This document shows positions 13,811-19,835 of a stretch of 19,835 nucleotides of DNA, piece after piece. Positions within the stretch are counted from its first letter, which is position 1. Each line of letters begins with the position of its first letter. Position numbers and translations under genes: made by a program. The notes beneath the pieces were generated by a model that was not told the origin of the DNA, searched no databases, and worked only from the letters and a program-made list of their open reading frames with translations. The DNA comes from an uncultured Collinsella sp. (GTDB lineage Bacteria > Actinomycetota > Coriobacteriia > Coriobacteriales > Coriobacteriaceae): positions 1 to 19,835 of the forward strand of contig CAUGKA010000017.1 in the NCBI GenBank assembly GCA_959599615.1, given 5' to 3'.

Positions 13811-15775
13811 ATGAGTAAAACTCATCCCGTCAACGCGCTCAAGAAGCTTGGCATAGGCCTTGCATTTGGAGCTGCAACCATCATGTCCATGCCGACATCT
13901 GCGCTCGCCTGCACGCAGATGTACATGGGCAACAAGCTGACGGCCGACGGTGACACGTACTATGGCCGCGCCGAGGACTTCGATAAGCGCTACCTCAAGC
14001 ACTTTGGCATTGAGCCTTCTCACGGCCCGGGGCATACGTACGGCTCGGACGAGTCCGCATTCATGTATACCTCGACCAAGACCACGTATCGCTACACCTA
14101 TGTACGCGACCATCCCTCCCAGTGGCACGGGCGCTATGATGCCTACTCTGAGGCAGGCATCAATGAGAAGGGCGTGTCCTGCTCCGCAACGCTGACCACC
14201 GGCATGAATGCTGATGCTGAGGCAGCAGACCCCCTGACCAAAACCGGTATTGGCGAGTACAGCTACGGCAGCGTTATCTTAGGTGAAAGCGCCAATGCAC
14301 GTGAGGGCGTCGAGCTCCTCGGCAAGATCATCGACGAGCAGGGCGCCTGCGGCAACGATCAGATTATCATCGCCGACAGCAACGAGACTTGGCTGTTTGC
14401 CGCACTTTCCGGCCACCAGTGGATCGCCATGAGGCTCACTGACGATATCGCCTCGCTCAACCCCAACATCGGCAACCTCAACTACAAGGTTGACCTCACC
14501 GACACCGCGAACTGTCTCCACTCTGCGACCATCGAGTCCATGCCTAAGGAGAATGGCTTCGCCAAGTACTTCGATGACGGTCAATTTGACGTTGCCCAGA
14601 CCTACGGCGAGGCAATTAGCGAAAAGGCCATGCATTCTTGGGCCCGTTATGTCCAGGGTCGCGCCTACTTCGGTGTGCCGCTCACCGAGGGCACCGACTA
14701 CGAGATCGTCAAGGACGAGCGCGAAGATGCTCGTGCCACGACCGGCGCCCTGGTTAGCAAGGCGCAGCCGCTGTTCTTCCAGCCCGGCAAGTCCGACTGG
14801 AACACCTTTGAGATGATCCGCGCGTTTGGCAACCGCGGCGAGAAGGTCCCGGGCCTCAACGCCAACACCGACGGCGCCTACGCCATTGGTACCGAGACCA
14901 ACACCGAGGTCAATCTCTTCCAGATCCGTCAGGGCATGGACCCCGAGATCGCGACCATCCAGTGGGAGATGCTCTCCCGCGCCGCCTACTCCGTCGCCAT
15001 CCCCTACTACTCCGCACTGCTCACCGAGGTTAGCCCGTACTACAGCGACCAGACCGTCTCCTTCGATCACTGCGAAGAGGAGGACATCGTGAACAACGAG
15101 GAGCCCGAGAACTCCATCAACTATGTCCTCATGGACATCAGCTCCCTGTGCTTCGAGCACCGTGAGCAGCTCGGCACCGGCGTTCGCGCCTACCTCGACG
15201 CTCTCCAGAACGAGCTCATCGAGCAGAACCTCGAGGTCGACAAGGCCATGCTCGCCGAGACCACCACTGAGGGCCGCACCGCCCTGGCCAACAAGGCCGG
15301 CAACGCTGCCACCAAGAACACCTATGTCAAGTGCAAGGCCCTGCTTCAGGAGATGCGCGCTTATCTGAAGGCTGAGGACTTCAGCAAGCCCTTCACCCCG
15401 AGCGACCTGAACACCGAGACCAACGGCCTCAAGGTGTCCATCACCTACGCCAAGGACGCCCTCGCCACCGAGCAGCCCGGTACCCCCGACAAGCCCGAGC
15501 AGCCCGGTACCCCCGACAAGCCCGAGCAGCCCGGTACCCCCGACAAGCCCGAGCAGCCTGGCACTCCCGAGAAGCCCGAGCAGCCCGGTACCCCCGACAA
15601 GCCCACCAAGCCGAGCACCACGACCACGGTGACCACCAACAAGACGAACACCAAGGGCAACCTGCCCACCACCGGTGACCGTTTTGATGGCCGCATGGTG
15701 GCTGCGTTCGCCGCTGCCGGCGTCGTCGTCATCTCCGCAGGCGGTTACTTCCTCTACCGTCGCAATAAGGAGTAA
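13811..15775 (+). CDS. Cell-wall-anchored C69 family dipeptidase
   Basis: A secreted cysteine peptidase of the C69 (PepD-like, Ntn-hydrolase) family, 654 residues. A signal peptide covers about 1-33 with a basic KK start, a hydrophobic core and an SALA cleavage site. Cleavage would expose C34 as the N-terminal nucleophile expected of this family. The catalytic domain runs to about 550, including RAEDFDKRY near 56-64 and the NEKGVSCSATLT segment. Five nonapeptide repeats of EQPGTPDKP type (554-598) form a wall-spanning stalk, followed by a Thr-rich linker, the sortase motif LPTTG (618-622), a hydrophobic segment and the RRNKE tail. The protein should be linked to peptidoglycan facing outward, releasing amino acids from dipeptides. 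GGGAGG precedes the ATG. It is a single-gene unit ending at the terminator 15786-15834. Confidence 0.92.
   Translation: MSKTHPVNALKKLGIGLAFGAATIMSMPTSALACTQMYMGNKLTADGDTYYGRAEDFDKRYLKHFGIEPSHGPGHTYGSDESAFMYTSTKTTYRYTYVRDHPSQWHGRYDAYSEAGINEKGVSCSATLTTGMNADAEAADPLTKTGIGEYSYGSVILGESANAREGVELLGKIIDEQGACGNDQIIIADSNETWLFAALSGHQWIAMRLTDDIASLNPNIGNLNYKVDLTDTANCLHSATIESMPKENGFAKYFDDGQFDVAQTYGEAISEKAMHSWARYVQGRAYFGVPLTEGTDYEIVKDEREDARATTGALVSKAQPLFFQPGKSDWNTFEMIRAFGNRGEKVPGLNANTDGAYAIGTETNTEVNLFQIRQGMDPEIATIQWEMLSRAAYSVAIPYYSALLTEVSPYYSDQTVSFDHCEEEDIVNNEEPENSINYVLMDISSLCFEHREQLGTGVRAYLDALQNELIEQNLEVDKAMLAETTTEGRTALANKAGNAATKNTYVKCKALLQEMRAYLKAEDFSKPFTPSDLNTETNGLKVSITYAKDALATEQPGTPDKPEQPGTPDKPEQPGTPDKPEQPGTPEKPEQPGTPDKPTKPSTTTTVTTNKTNTKGNLPTTGDRFDGRMVAAFAAAGVVVISAGGYFLYRRNKE
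15470..15604 (+). repeat. Five in-frame 27-bp tandem repeats in the C69 gene
   Basis: Units of 27 bp start at 15470, 15497, 15524, 15551 and 15578 and encode EQPGTP(D/E)KP. Units 1, 2, 3 and 5 are identical at DNA level, while unit 4 carries several changes. The near identity points to recent expansion by slippage or recombination, so the copy number probably varies between strains. Confidence 0.93.
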
Positions 15776-15785
15776 CGTCTTAGCT

Positions 15786-15834
15786 GAGCGGGCGAGGCAG
15801 CAATGGCAGCCTCGCCCGCTTAGCCCGCTCTTTT
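15786..15834 (+). terminator. Terminator of the C69 gene with two alternative 3' arms
   Basis: A perfect 12-bp stem is formed by 15787-15798 and 15809-15820. The sequence GCCCGCTC occurs again at 15823-15830, directly before TTTT, and can pair with GAGCGGGC at 15786-15793. Either fold gives a stable hairpin, and the outer one has the T-run of a classical terminator. Confidence 0.8.
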
Positions 15835-15854
15835 GACCGACGGGAAACCCGCCT

Positions 15855-15877
15855 GAAATCTTTTCAAAAAAGATTTC
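15855..15877. other. AT-rich 10-bp hairpin upstream of the trp-leader promoter
   Basis: GAAATCTTTT / AAAAGATTTC (15855-15864 / 15868-15877) is a perfect inverted repeat with a 3-base loop, just upstream of the candidate -10 at 15899. It covers the region where a -35 or an operator would lie, so it could be a protein-binding site. Confidence 0.35.
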
Positions 15878-15895
15878 CTCGCATACACTTCGCTG

Positions 15896-15904
15896 TGCTA
15901 TAGT
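15896..15904 (+). promoter_or_regulatory. Extended -10 promoter of the Trp leader/ECF operon
   Basis: TGCTATAGT is an extended -10 (TG-n-TATAGT), which can work without a good -35; none is evident. Transcription would begin near 15911, about 50 bases before the leader peptide start, a sensible distance for an attenuator leader. Confidence 0.5.
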
Positions 15905-15962
15905 GCAGCGCAACAGCAACTAGGTGCGACCGCGCCACGGCATCACGAAAGGAGCCACCAAC

Positions 15963-16031
15963 ATGAAGAACACGATGACGTCTCTCAACAACTGGTGGTG
16001 GCGTGATGCGAATACGATCGGTCGACAGTGA
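15963..16031 (+). CDS. Tryptophan leader peptide (22 residues, Trp-Trp-Trp)
   Basis: A short gene beginning with ATG behind AAAGGAG (15948-15954, 8-base spacing), ending in TGA at 16029. It encodes a 22-residue peptide (MKNTMTSLNN, then WWW, then RDANTIGRQ). Three consecutive TGG codons at 15993-16001 are wildly unlikely by chance and are the hallmark of trp attenuator leader peptides. The ribosome acts as the sensor: when charged tRNA-Trp is scarce it stalls at these codons, exposing or hiding RNA segments and deciding whether the terminator at 16071-16098 forms. The peptide itself probably has no function. It precedes a predicted tryptophan ECF transporter operon. Confidence 0.85.
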   Translation: MKNTMTSLNNWWWRDANTIGRQ

Positions 16032-16098
16032 GTCCCTCACGCCTGTTTTTGCGCTCTAGGTGATTGGAAGGCCTCCGGTTTCGACCGGGGGCTTTTTT
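16000..16098 (+). promoter_or_regulatory. Ribosome-mediated transcription attenuator
   Basis: Several exclusive pairings can be read. (a) 16000-16006 (GGCGTGA, starting in the third Trp codon) pairs with 16037-16043 (TCACGCC). (b) When (a) is blocked by a stalled ribosome, 16033-16044 can pair with 16058-16068 through CCT/AGG, TCA/TGA and TCC/GGA with small bulges. (c) 16019-16025 (CGGTCGA, last leader codons) pairs perfectly with 16081-16087 (TCGACCG), which would break the terminator's 3' arm; a ribosome reaching the stop codon would cover it. (d) The terminator 16071-16098. Hairpin GTGAG/CTCAC at 16028-16040 is a further local fold. Pairings were found by eye and no energies were computed. 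Confidence 0.7.
16071..16098 (+). terminator. Attenuator terminator hairpin
   Basis: A 9-bp stem (16071-16079 / 16084-16092, one G-U pair) is closed by a very stable UUCG tetraloop and followed by six T (16093-16098). It lies 39 bases after the leader peptide stop and 77 bases before the ATG of the S component, so it can only act on the ECF operon. Confidence 0.9.
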
Positions 16099-16175
16099 CT
16101 ATCTCGAGCCCGATCGCATTCGCATCACGCGCCTCCGCTTTTCTCTTGCACTCCCATTCCGAAAGGATTTTCACC

Positions 16176-16745
16176 ATGTCTCAGAACACCGCCGCCCAGC
16201 CCCGCACCGTCCAGACCGCCGACCGCGGCAAACTCGATGTCCGCGCCCTCGTCCTGCTCGCCATCCTGCTCGCCGCCGGCTTCATCCTCAACTTTACCGT
16301 CGGCAAGGCAATCTCGGGCATCTCGGGCGGCATGATCAGCCCCGAGTTCATCATCTCGGCCTTCTGCCTCACCATCCTGGTCGTTCGCCCCAACATCGGT
16401 CAGGCGCTCGTCATTGGCCTCATCTCGGCTGCCGTGATCCAGATCACCACCACCTCGCCGTTCGTCGATTTTGCCGCCGAGGGCATCGCCGCCATGCTCA
16501 TGGCCGTCATCGTCAATGCCGCCGGCAAGAACGGTCAGGTCAAGCCCGCCATCGCCATTGTCGCGACGTTCGTGACCACCTTTGTCTCGGGCGTCATCTT
16601 CATGGTCATCAAGATGGCCATGCTCGGCGTGGTGGGCGAGCTCGCCGCCGCCATGCTGCCCGTCGTCGCCATGACCGCCGTCTTTAACGCCATTCTGGTC
16701 GGCGCCCTCTACTTGCCCATCCAGAAGGCCCTGAAGCTCAACTAA
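16176..16745 (+). CDS. TrpP-like ECF transporter S component (predicted tryptophan)
   Basis: An integral membrane substrate-binding subunit of 189 residues. A polar N-terminus of about 20 residues is followed by five or six hydrophobic segments, the layout of ECF S components. A segment near 68-88 (QALVIGLISAAVIQITTTSP) recalls the conserved region of Bacillus TrpP as I remember it. The WWW leader peptide upstream independently points to tryptophan. It would bind tryptophan and be driven by the EcfA-EcfA/EcfT module encoded behind it. The ATG at 16176 has AAAGGA about 8 bases before it; an upstream in-frame TTG has no ribosome site. Family is confident; the substrate is inferred from the leader and resemblance. 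Confidence 0.8.
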   Translation: MSQNTAAQPRTVQTADRGKLDVRALVLLAILLAAGFILNFTVGKAISGISGGMISPEFIISAFCLTILVVRPNIGQALVIGLISAAVIQITTTSPFVDFAAEGIAAMLMAVIVNAAGKNGQVKPAIAIVATFVTTFVSGVIFMVIKMAMLGVVGELAAAMLPVVAMTAVFNAILVGALYLPIQKALKLN

Positions 16746-16751
16746 CCCGTT

Positions 16752-16852
16752 CGGCTTTATGAGCCACCCCATCTTGGCGTTCATTCGTCGCTCGCGTACC
16801 CAAGTACGCTTCGCTCCTCTTTCGCGCCAACCTGGAGCCCCTCGTAAAGCCG
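16752..16852. repeat. Concentric 101-bp palindromic element
   Basis: Three nested inverted repeats share one centre near 16802. The outer arms are CGGCTTTATGAG / CTCGTAAAGCCG (16752-16763 / 16841-16852, one mismatch), the middle arms TTGGCG / CGCCAA (16774-16779 / 16825-16830), and the inner arms GCGTAC / GTACGC (16794-16799 / 16804-16809) around a CCAA loop. It starts 6 bases after the S component stop and has no T-tract. It could be a mobile palindromic repeat or an RNA element within the operon transcript. Confidence 0.65.
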
Positions 16853-16882
16853 TCTCCGCACTCCACCAACAAAGACCATCCC

Positions 16883-16939
16883 AAACGACTAGCTTTTGGG
16901 GACGTTCTTAAACGACTAGTCATGTAAGAACGTCCCCAA
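16883..16939. repeat. REP-like inverted repeat with internal direct repeats
   Basis: Perfect 15-bp arms beginning TTGGGGACGTTCTTA (16896-16910 / 16925-16939) enclose a 14-base loop containing the palindrome GACTAGTC. The decamer AAACGACTAG occurs twice as a direct repeat (16883-16892 and 16910-16919). The GGGGACGTTCTT/AAGAACGTCCCC type of arm resembles dispersed REP-like repeats in other bacteria. It ends 18 bases before the ATPase gene, so as RNA it could affect that gene's ribosome site (AAAGG at 16948-16952). Confidence 0.7.
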
Positions 16940-16957
16940 TGACTATGAAAGGTATCC

Positions 16958-18709
16958 ATGGAAACGATCATCAACGTCGACGATGTCTCGTTCTCCTATG
17001 GCACGCAGACCGAGCAGGCGCTTAGCCACATCTCGCTCAGCGTGAACAAGGGAGATTTCATCGGCATCATCGGGCCCTCGGGCGCCGGCAAGTCCACGCT
17101 TGCCGCCTGCCTGTCGGGTGCCGTGCCCCACCACTACACCGGCACGTTCTTTGGGGCCGTCATGGTAGACGGCCACGACACCTGCGAAGCCTCGCTCACC
17201 GACGTGTCGCAAATCGTCGGCAGTGTGCTGCAGGATATCGACACGCAGATGGTCGCTTCGGTCGTCGAGGACGAGATGCTCTTTGGCCTGGAGAACTTTT
17301 GCGTTCCCCATGACCAGATCGAGCAGCGCGTCACCGAAACCCTCGAGACCGTCGGCATCAGCGACCTGCGCGACCGCGAGATCGCCACCCTCTCGGGCGG
17401 ACAGAAGCAAAAGGTAGCCATCGCTGCCATCCTCGCTATGCGTCCGCGCGTCTTGGTTCTCGACGAGCCCACCGCGGCACTCGACCCCGCCAGCTCCACG
17501 TTGGTCTTCGAGACGCTACGTGAGGCAAACCGCGCACTTGGAATCACCATCGTCGTCGTTGAGCAAAAGGTCGCCCTGCTCTCGGAGTACTGCAACCGCG
17601 TGCTCGTGCTCAACCAGGGCGAAATCGCGCTGCAGGGCGAGCCACACGAGGTCTTCGCGCATACCGACGAGCTCCGTGCCATCGGCGTCGACTGCCCTCG
17701 CGTCACGCGTATCTTCAATAGCCTCCAGGCCGATGGCCTGGTAAGCGGTACCCCTTGCTTGGATGTCGATGAGGCCGAGCGCCTGATTTCGGGCATCGTC
17801 GACCCCGCACACGCAAGCAGCGACATTCAGGCACCCGCCGGCTCACCGCACGCACCGTCGTTGCGCCCGCACGCCAAGGACGCCGAGCCCGTGCTCACCT
17901 TCGACCATGTTGAGTTTGCCTATCCCAATGGCGGCGCCGCCGTCCACGACCTCAACCTAACCCTCTATCCCGGCGAGCTCGTGGGCATCGTCGGCCAGAA
18001 CGGTGCCGGCAAGACCACGCTCACCAAGCTGCTCACAGGCCTGCTTAAGCCCGCCTCAGGCAGCGTGCGCGTTACGGGGCTGGATACCGCAGCCGTTCCC
18101 ACGAGCCGTATCGCCCGCGAAGTCGCAACCCTCTTCCAAAACCCTGACTGTCAGATCTGCAAGGACACCGTGCTCGACGAGGTCGCCTTTGGCTTGGAGC
18201 TTGGCGGCATGGACCGCGCCGAGGCTCTGCGTCGTGCCCAGCTCGTCATCGGCCGCTTTGGCTTGCCATCCGACGAGGCGCCCTTCTCGCTTTCGCGCGG
18301 TCAGCGCCAGATGGTGGCACTCGCCTCTGTCGCGGTCGTAGAGCCCAAGATCGTCGTGCTCGACGAGCCCACGAGCGGCCTTGATTACCGCGAGTGCATG
18401 ACCGTCATGGAAACGGTGCGCACCATGGCCGAGCGCGGCTGCGCCGTTATCATGGTCTGCCACGATATGGAAGTTGTTTCCGACTTTGCCGAGCGTATCG
18501 TAGTAATGGCCGACGGTCGCATCCTCGACCGCGGCCGCACGCACGAGCTATTCTCGAACATCGATCTCATGCGGCGTGCCTACGTGGAGCCTCCCCAGGT
18601 TATTGAACTCTCGCGCCGTCTGGCATCTTCCGTCTCGCCCGCTTTTGCGCAGGTGAGCGAGGTCAGCGATGTCGTTCGCATTACCAAGGAGATGGTCCGC
18701 CGTGGTTAA
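16958..18709 (+). CDS. Fused double ATPase of an ECF transporter (EcfA-EcfA)
   Basis: Two ABC ATPase domains in one 583-residue chain. Domain 1 has Walker A GPSGAGKST (39-47), signature LSGGQKQ (145-151) and Walker B VLVLDEP (165-171, catalytic E170). Domain 2 has Walker A GQNGAGKTT (346-354), Q-loop FQNPDCQ (393-399), signature LSRGQRQ (445-451), Walker B VVLDEP (467-471) and H-loop H502. Domain 1 has EQK (202-204) where a switch His is expected, so the two sites are probably unequal. A low-complexity linker joins them at about 285-310. The pair replaces separate EcfA1 and EcfA2 and drives S-component cycling through EcfT. The start ATG follows AAAGG. The gene overlaps ecfT by 8 bp. Confidence 0.94.
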   Translation: METIINVDDVSFSYGTQTEQALSHISLSVNKGDFIGIIGPSGAGKSTLAACLSGAVPHHYTGTFFGAVMVDGHDTCEASLTDVSQIVGSVLQDIDTQMVASVVEDEMLFGLENFCVPHDQIEQRVTETLETVGISDLRDREIATLSGGQKQKVAIAAILAMRPRVLVLDEPTAALDPASSTLVFETLREANRALGITIVVVEQKVALLSEYCNRVLVLNQGEIALQGEPHEVFAHTDELRAIGVDCPRVTRIFNSLQADGLVSGTPCLDVDEAERLISGIVDPAHASSDIQAPAGSPHAPSLRPHAKDAEPVLTFDHVEFAYPNGGAAVHDLNLTLYPGELVGIVGQNGAGKTTLTKLLTGLLKPASGSVRVTGLDTAAVPTSRIAREVATLFQNPDCQICKDTVLDEVAFGLELGGMDRAEALRRAQLVIGRFGLPSDEAPFSLSRGQRQMVALASVAVVEPKIVVLDEPTSGLDYRECMTVMETVRTMAERGCAVIMVCHDMEVVSDFAERIVVMADGRILDRGRTHELFSNIDLMRRAYVEPPQVIELSRRLASSVSPAFAQVSEVSDVVRITKEMVRRG

Positions 18710-19448
18710 CGTCATCGACTACATGCCGGGCGATACGCTGCTGCATCGCCTGAACCCCGTCGTCAAACTGGGCCTCGCCGCCGCCATCATCGTCGGCATC
18801 TTCTTGTCCGACACCTACGTGGCGCTGCTGGGCTTTTTGGCACTCACCCTTGCACTGGGCGCCTACGCCGGCGTCGTCGACCGTCTGTTCTCGCTACTCA
18901 AGCTGCTGATTCCGCTCGCGCTTATCATGCTGGTGCTTCAGCTAGCCTTTATGCGCGACGGCAACATAGTGTGGGGCTTTATCACCGACACGGGCCTCAT
19001 TACCGGATCGAAGGCCTGCCTACGCCTGTTGGGCGTGGCGCTGCCACTTATCCTCATGCTCATGGTGACCAAGCTCAACGACCTTGCCAACGCCTGCGTC
19101 GAGGTGCTGCACGTACCGTATCGCTATGCCTTCACCTTTACCACGGCGCTGCGCTTTGTGCCGGTGTTTGGTCAGGAGATGAACGCCATCATGGAAGCGC
19201 AGACCGCACGCGGCGTCGAGTACGACACCAAGAACCCCATCAAGAAGCTTAAGCTCATGCTGCCACTGTGCGTGCCACTGCTCATCTCGAGCGTGGGCAA
19301 GACCGATGCCACAGCCTTGGCGGCAGAACAGCGCGGCTTCTATCTACGTACACGCGCTAGCTCGTACAAGCGCTACCCCATCAAGGGCCTGGACATCGCC
19401 GTGCTCATCGTCAGCATCGCCCTCATCGCCATCGGCTTCCTGTTCTAG
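18702..19448 (+). CDS. ecfT: ECF transporter transmembrane coupling protein
   Basis: The membrane subunit that links the S component to the ATPases. With the GTG start at 18702 it has 248 residues, about five or six membrane segments, and the two cytosolic coupling-helix motifs of EcfT, seen as ARG (169-171, in EAQTARGVEY) and QRG (210-212, in AAEQRGFY, a variant of the usual ARG). I prefer the GTG because AAGGAG (18686-18691) lies 10 bases before it and it overlaps the ATPase stop by 8 bp, a normal coupled arrangement. An earlier in-frame start at 18669 would overlap by about 40 bp. The module has one S, one fused A-A and one T gene, so it looks dedicated rather than shared. Confidence 0.93.
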   Translation: MVNVIDYMPGDTLLHRLNPVVKLGLAAAIIVGIFLSDTYVALLGFLALTLALGAYAGVVDRLFSLLKLLIPLALIMLVLQLAFMRDGNIVWGFITDTGLITGSKACLRLLGVALPLILMLMVTKLNDLANACVEVLHVPYRYAFTFTTALRFVPVFGQEMNAIMEAQTARGVEYDTKNPIKKLKLMLPLCVPLLISSVGKTDATALAAEQRGFYLRTRASSYKRYPIKGLDIAVLIVSIALIAIGFLF

Positions 19449-19477
19449 TTCACCACCGACAGCAACCGCCCAACGCA

Positions 19478-19514
19478 AAAGGCCTCGGCTCGCACCAAAC
19501 GAGCCGAGGCCTTT
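19478..19514 (+). terminator. Intrinsic terminator of the ECF operon
   Basis: A perfect 15-bp stem (19478-19492 / 19500-19514) with a 7-nt loop ends in CCTTTACTGTTT. It lies 29 bases after the ecfT stop, and its A-rich left flank would let it work for minus-strand transcripts too. Confidence 0.9.
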
Positions 19515-19546
19515 ACTGTTTCACCAGATAAAACCTACCAAAATAA

Positions 19547-19567
19547 ACCTGTCCCTTTTTGGCAGGT
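19547..19567 (-). terminator. Terminator of the racemase gene
   Basis: On the minus strand, ACCTGCC pairs with GGACAGGT across an A5-containing loop with one bulged base, followed by TTATTTT. It lies 6 bases after the racemase stop. The motif GGGACAGG is also common in dispersed REP-like repeats, so it may be a repeat serving as a terminator. Confidence 0.6.
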
Positions 19568-19573
19568 CGGAAG

Positions 19574-19835
19574 CTAGAGGCGGTAGGGGGCGCCGCTGCG
19601 GATGATGGATTCACGCACCAGGACGTCCATGGCATCAAGGGTAATCTCGGGCATCTCTCGGTACTTTTTCAGCACCGAGAGCTCGGTGCAGGCCAGAATG
19701 ACGCGGTCGCAGCCGCTGCGGGCGAACTCCCACATCACGCGGTCAAACTTGTCCATATCGGGCTCGCGTCCGGCCTTCACGTCATCATAAATCAGCGACA
19801 TCACGTCGGCCTGGCGCTTCTCACTGGGATAGACG
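19574..19835 (-). CDS. Aspartate/glutamate racemase family protein, N-terminus cut off
   Basis: Only the C-terminal 86 or so residues are in the window; the frame is open to the right edge. The visible part contains ILACTELSVL, holding the second catalytic Cys of the cofactor-independent Asp/Glu racemase fold, and the terminal helix ending in SGAPYRL. Such enzymes swap L- and D-aspartate or glutamate in the cytosol, usually for cell-wall or D-amino-acid metabolism. The in-frame GTG at 19804 is not the start, since homologous-looking sequence (YPSEKRQAD) continues upstream. It is convergent with the ECF operon. Confidence 0.85.
   Translation of the reverse strand, partial: VYPSEKRQADVMSLIYDDVKAGREPDMDKFDRVMWEFARSGCDRVILACTELSVLKKYREMPEITLDAMDVLVRESIIRSGAPYRL

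Noticed and set aside
15470..15604. Possible CRISPR-like array
   Set aside because: The repeats are directly adjacent without spacers and are in frame in a protein stalk.
14279..15919. 546-codon minus-strand open frame across the C69 gene
   Set aside because: Shadow frame; the Gly-Leu repeats in it come from reading the 27-bp stalk repeats backwards.
16064..16687. Alternative plus-strand frame (Arg/His-rich) over the S component gene
   Set aside because: Out of frame with the membrane protein; its composition is typical of a frame-shifted GC-rich gene and it begins inside the attenuator hairpin.

Overview
The window looks like a chromosomal piece of a GC-rich, Gram-positive gut actinobacterium of the Coriobacteriia, most likely Collinsella. 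The evidence is the GC-rich codon use, strong AGGAGG-type ribosome binding sites, an LPXTG-anchored surface protein, acetate-forming fermentation genes and an ECF-type vitamin/amino-acid transporter. The genus is inferred from overall gene content and style; no marker gene in the window proves it.

Layout. The left edge (1-1819, minus strand) is the end of a surface polysaccharide cluster: a family 2 glycosyltransferase cut by the window edge, and glf (UDP-galactopyranose mutase). Divergent from it is pta (2051-3031, plus). It faces two consecutive acetate kinase genes (3380-4558 and 4723-5901, minus). Together these form the acetyl-CoA to acetyl-phosphate to acetate route that yields ATP, with the kinase step present twice. 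A 127-bp nested palindrome lies between pta and the shared convergent terminator. An AT-richer pair follows: an MFS transporter and a LysR regulator (6022-8192, minus). Next come minus-strand housekeeping genes: a HIT-family protein, xseB, xseA (exonuclease VII), a YugP-like membrane zinc peptidase, and rnd (RNase D). Divergent from rnd is a plus-strand diacylglycerol/lipid kinase gene followed by a 30-residue membrane micropeptide and a strong terminator.

The right third (13811-19448, plus) encodes a secreted, sortase-anchored C69 dipeptidase and then what I regard as the main find. This is an ECF-type transporter operon whose leader encodes a 22-residue peptide with three consecutive Trp codons (15993-16001), followed by an intrinsic terminator with a UUCG loop and alternative RNA pairings. 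Downstream are a TrpP-like S component, a fused double ATPase (EcfA-EcfA) and EcfT. The parsimonious reading is a tryptophan importer controlled by ribosome-mediated transcription attenuation, the logic of the classical trp operon applied to uptake. The intergenic stretch between the S component and the ATPase holds two further structured repeats. The window ends in a truncated aspartate/glutamate racemase-family gene on the minus strand.

No rRNA, tRNA, CRISPR array, complete insertion sequence or prophage was recognised. All family assignments are from reading the translated sequence; no database search was possible.
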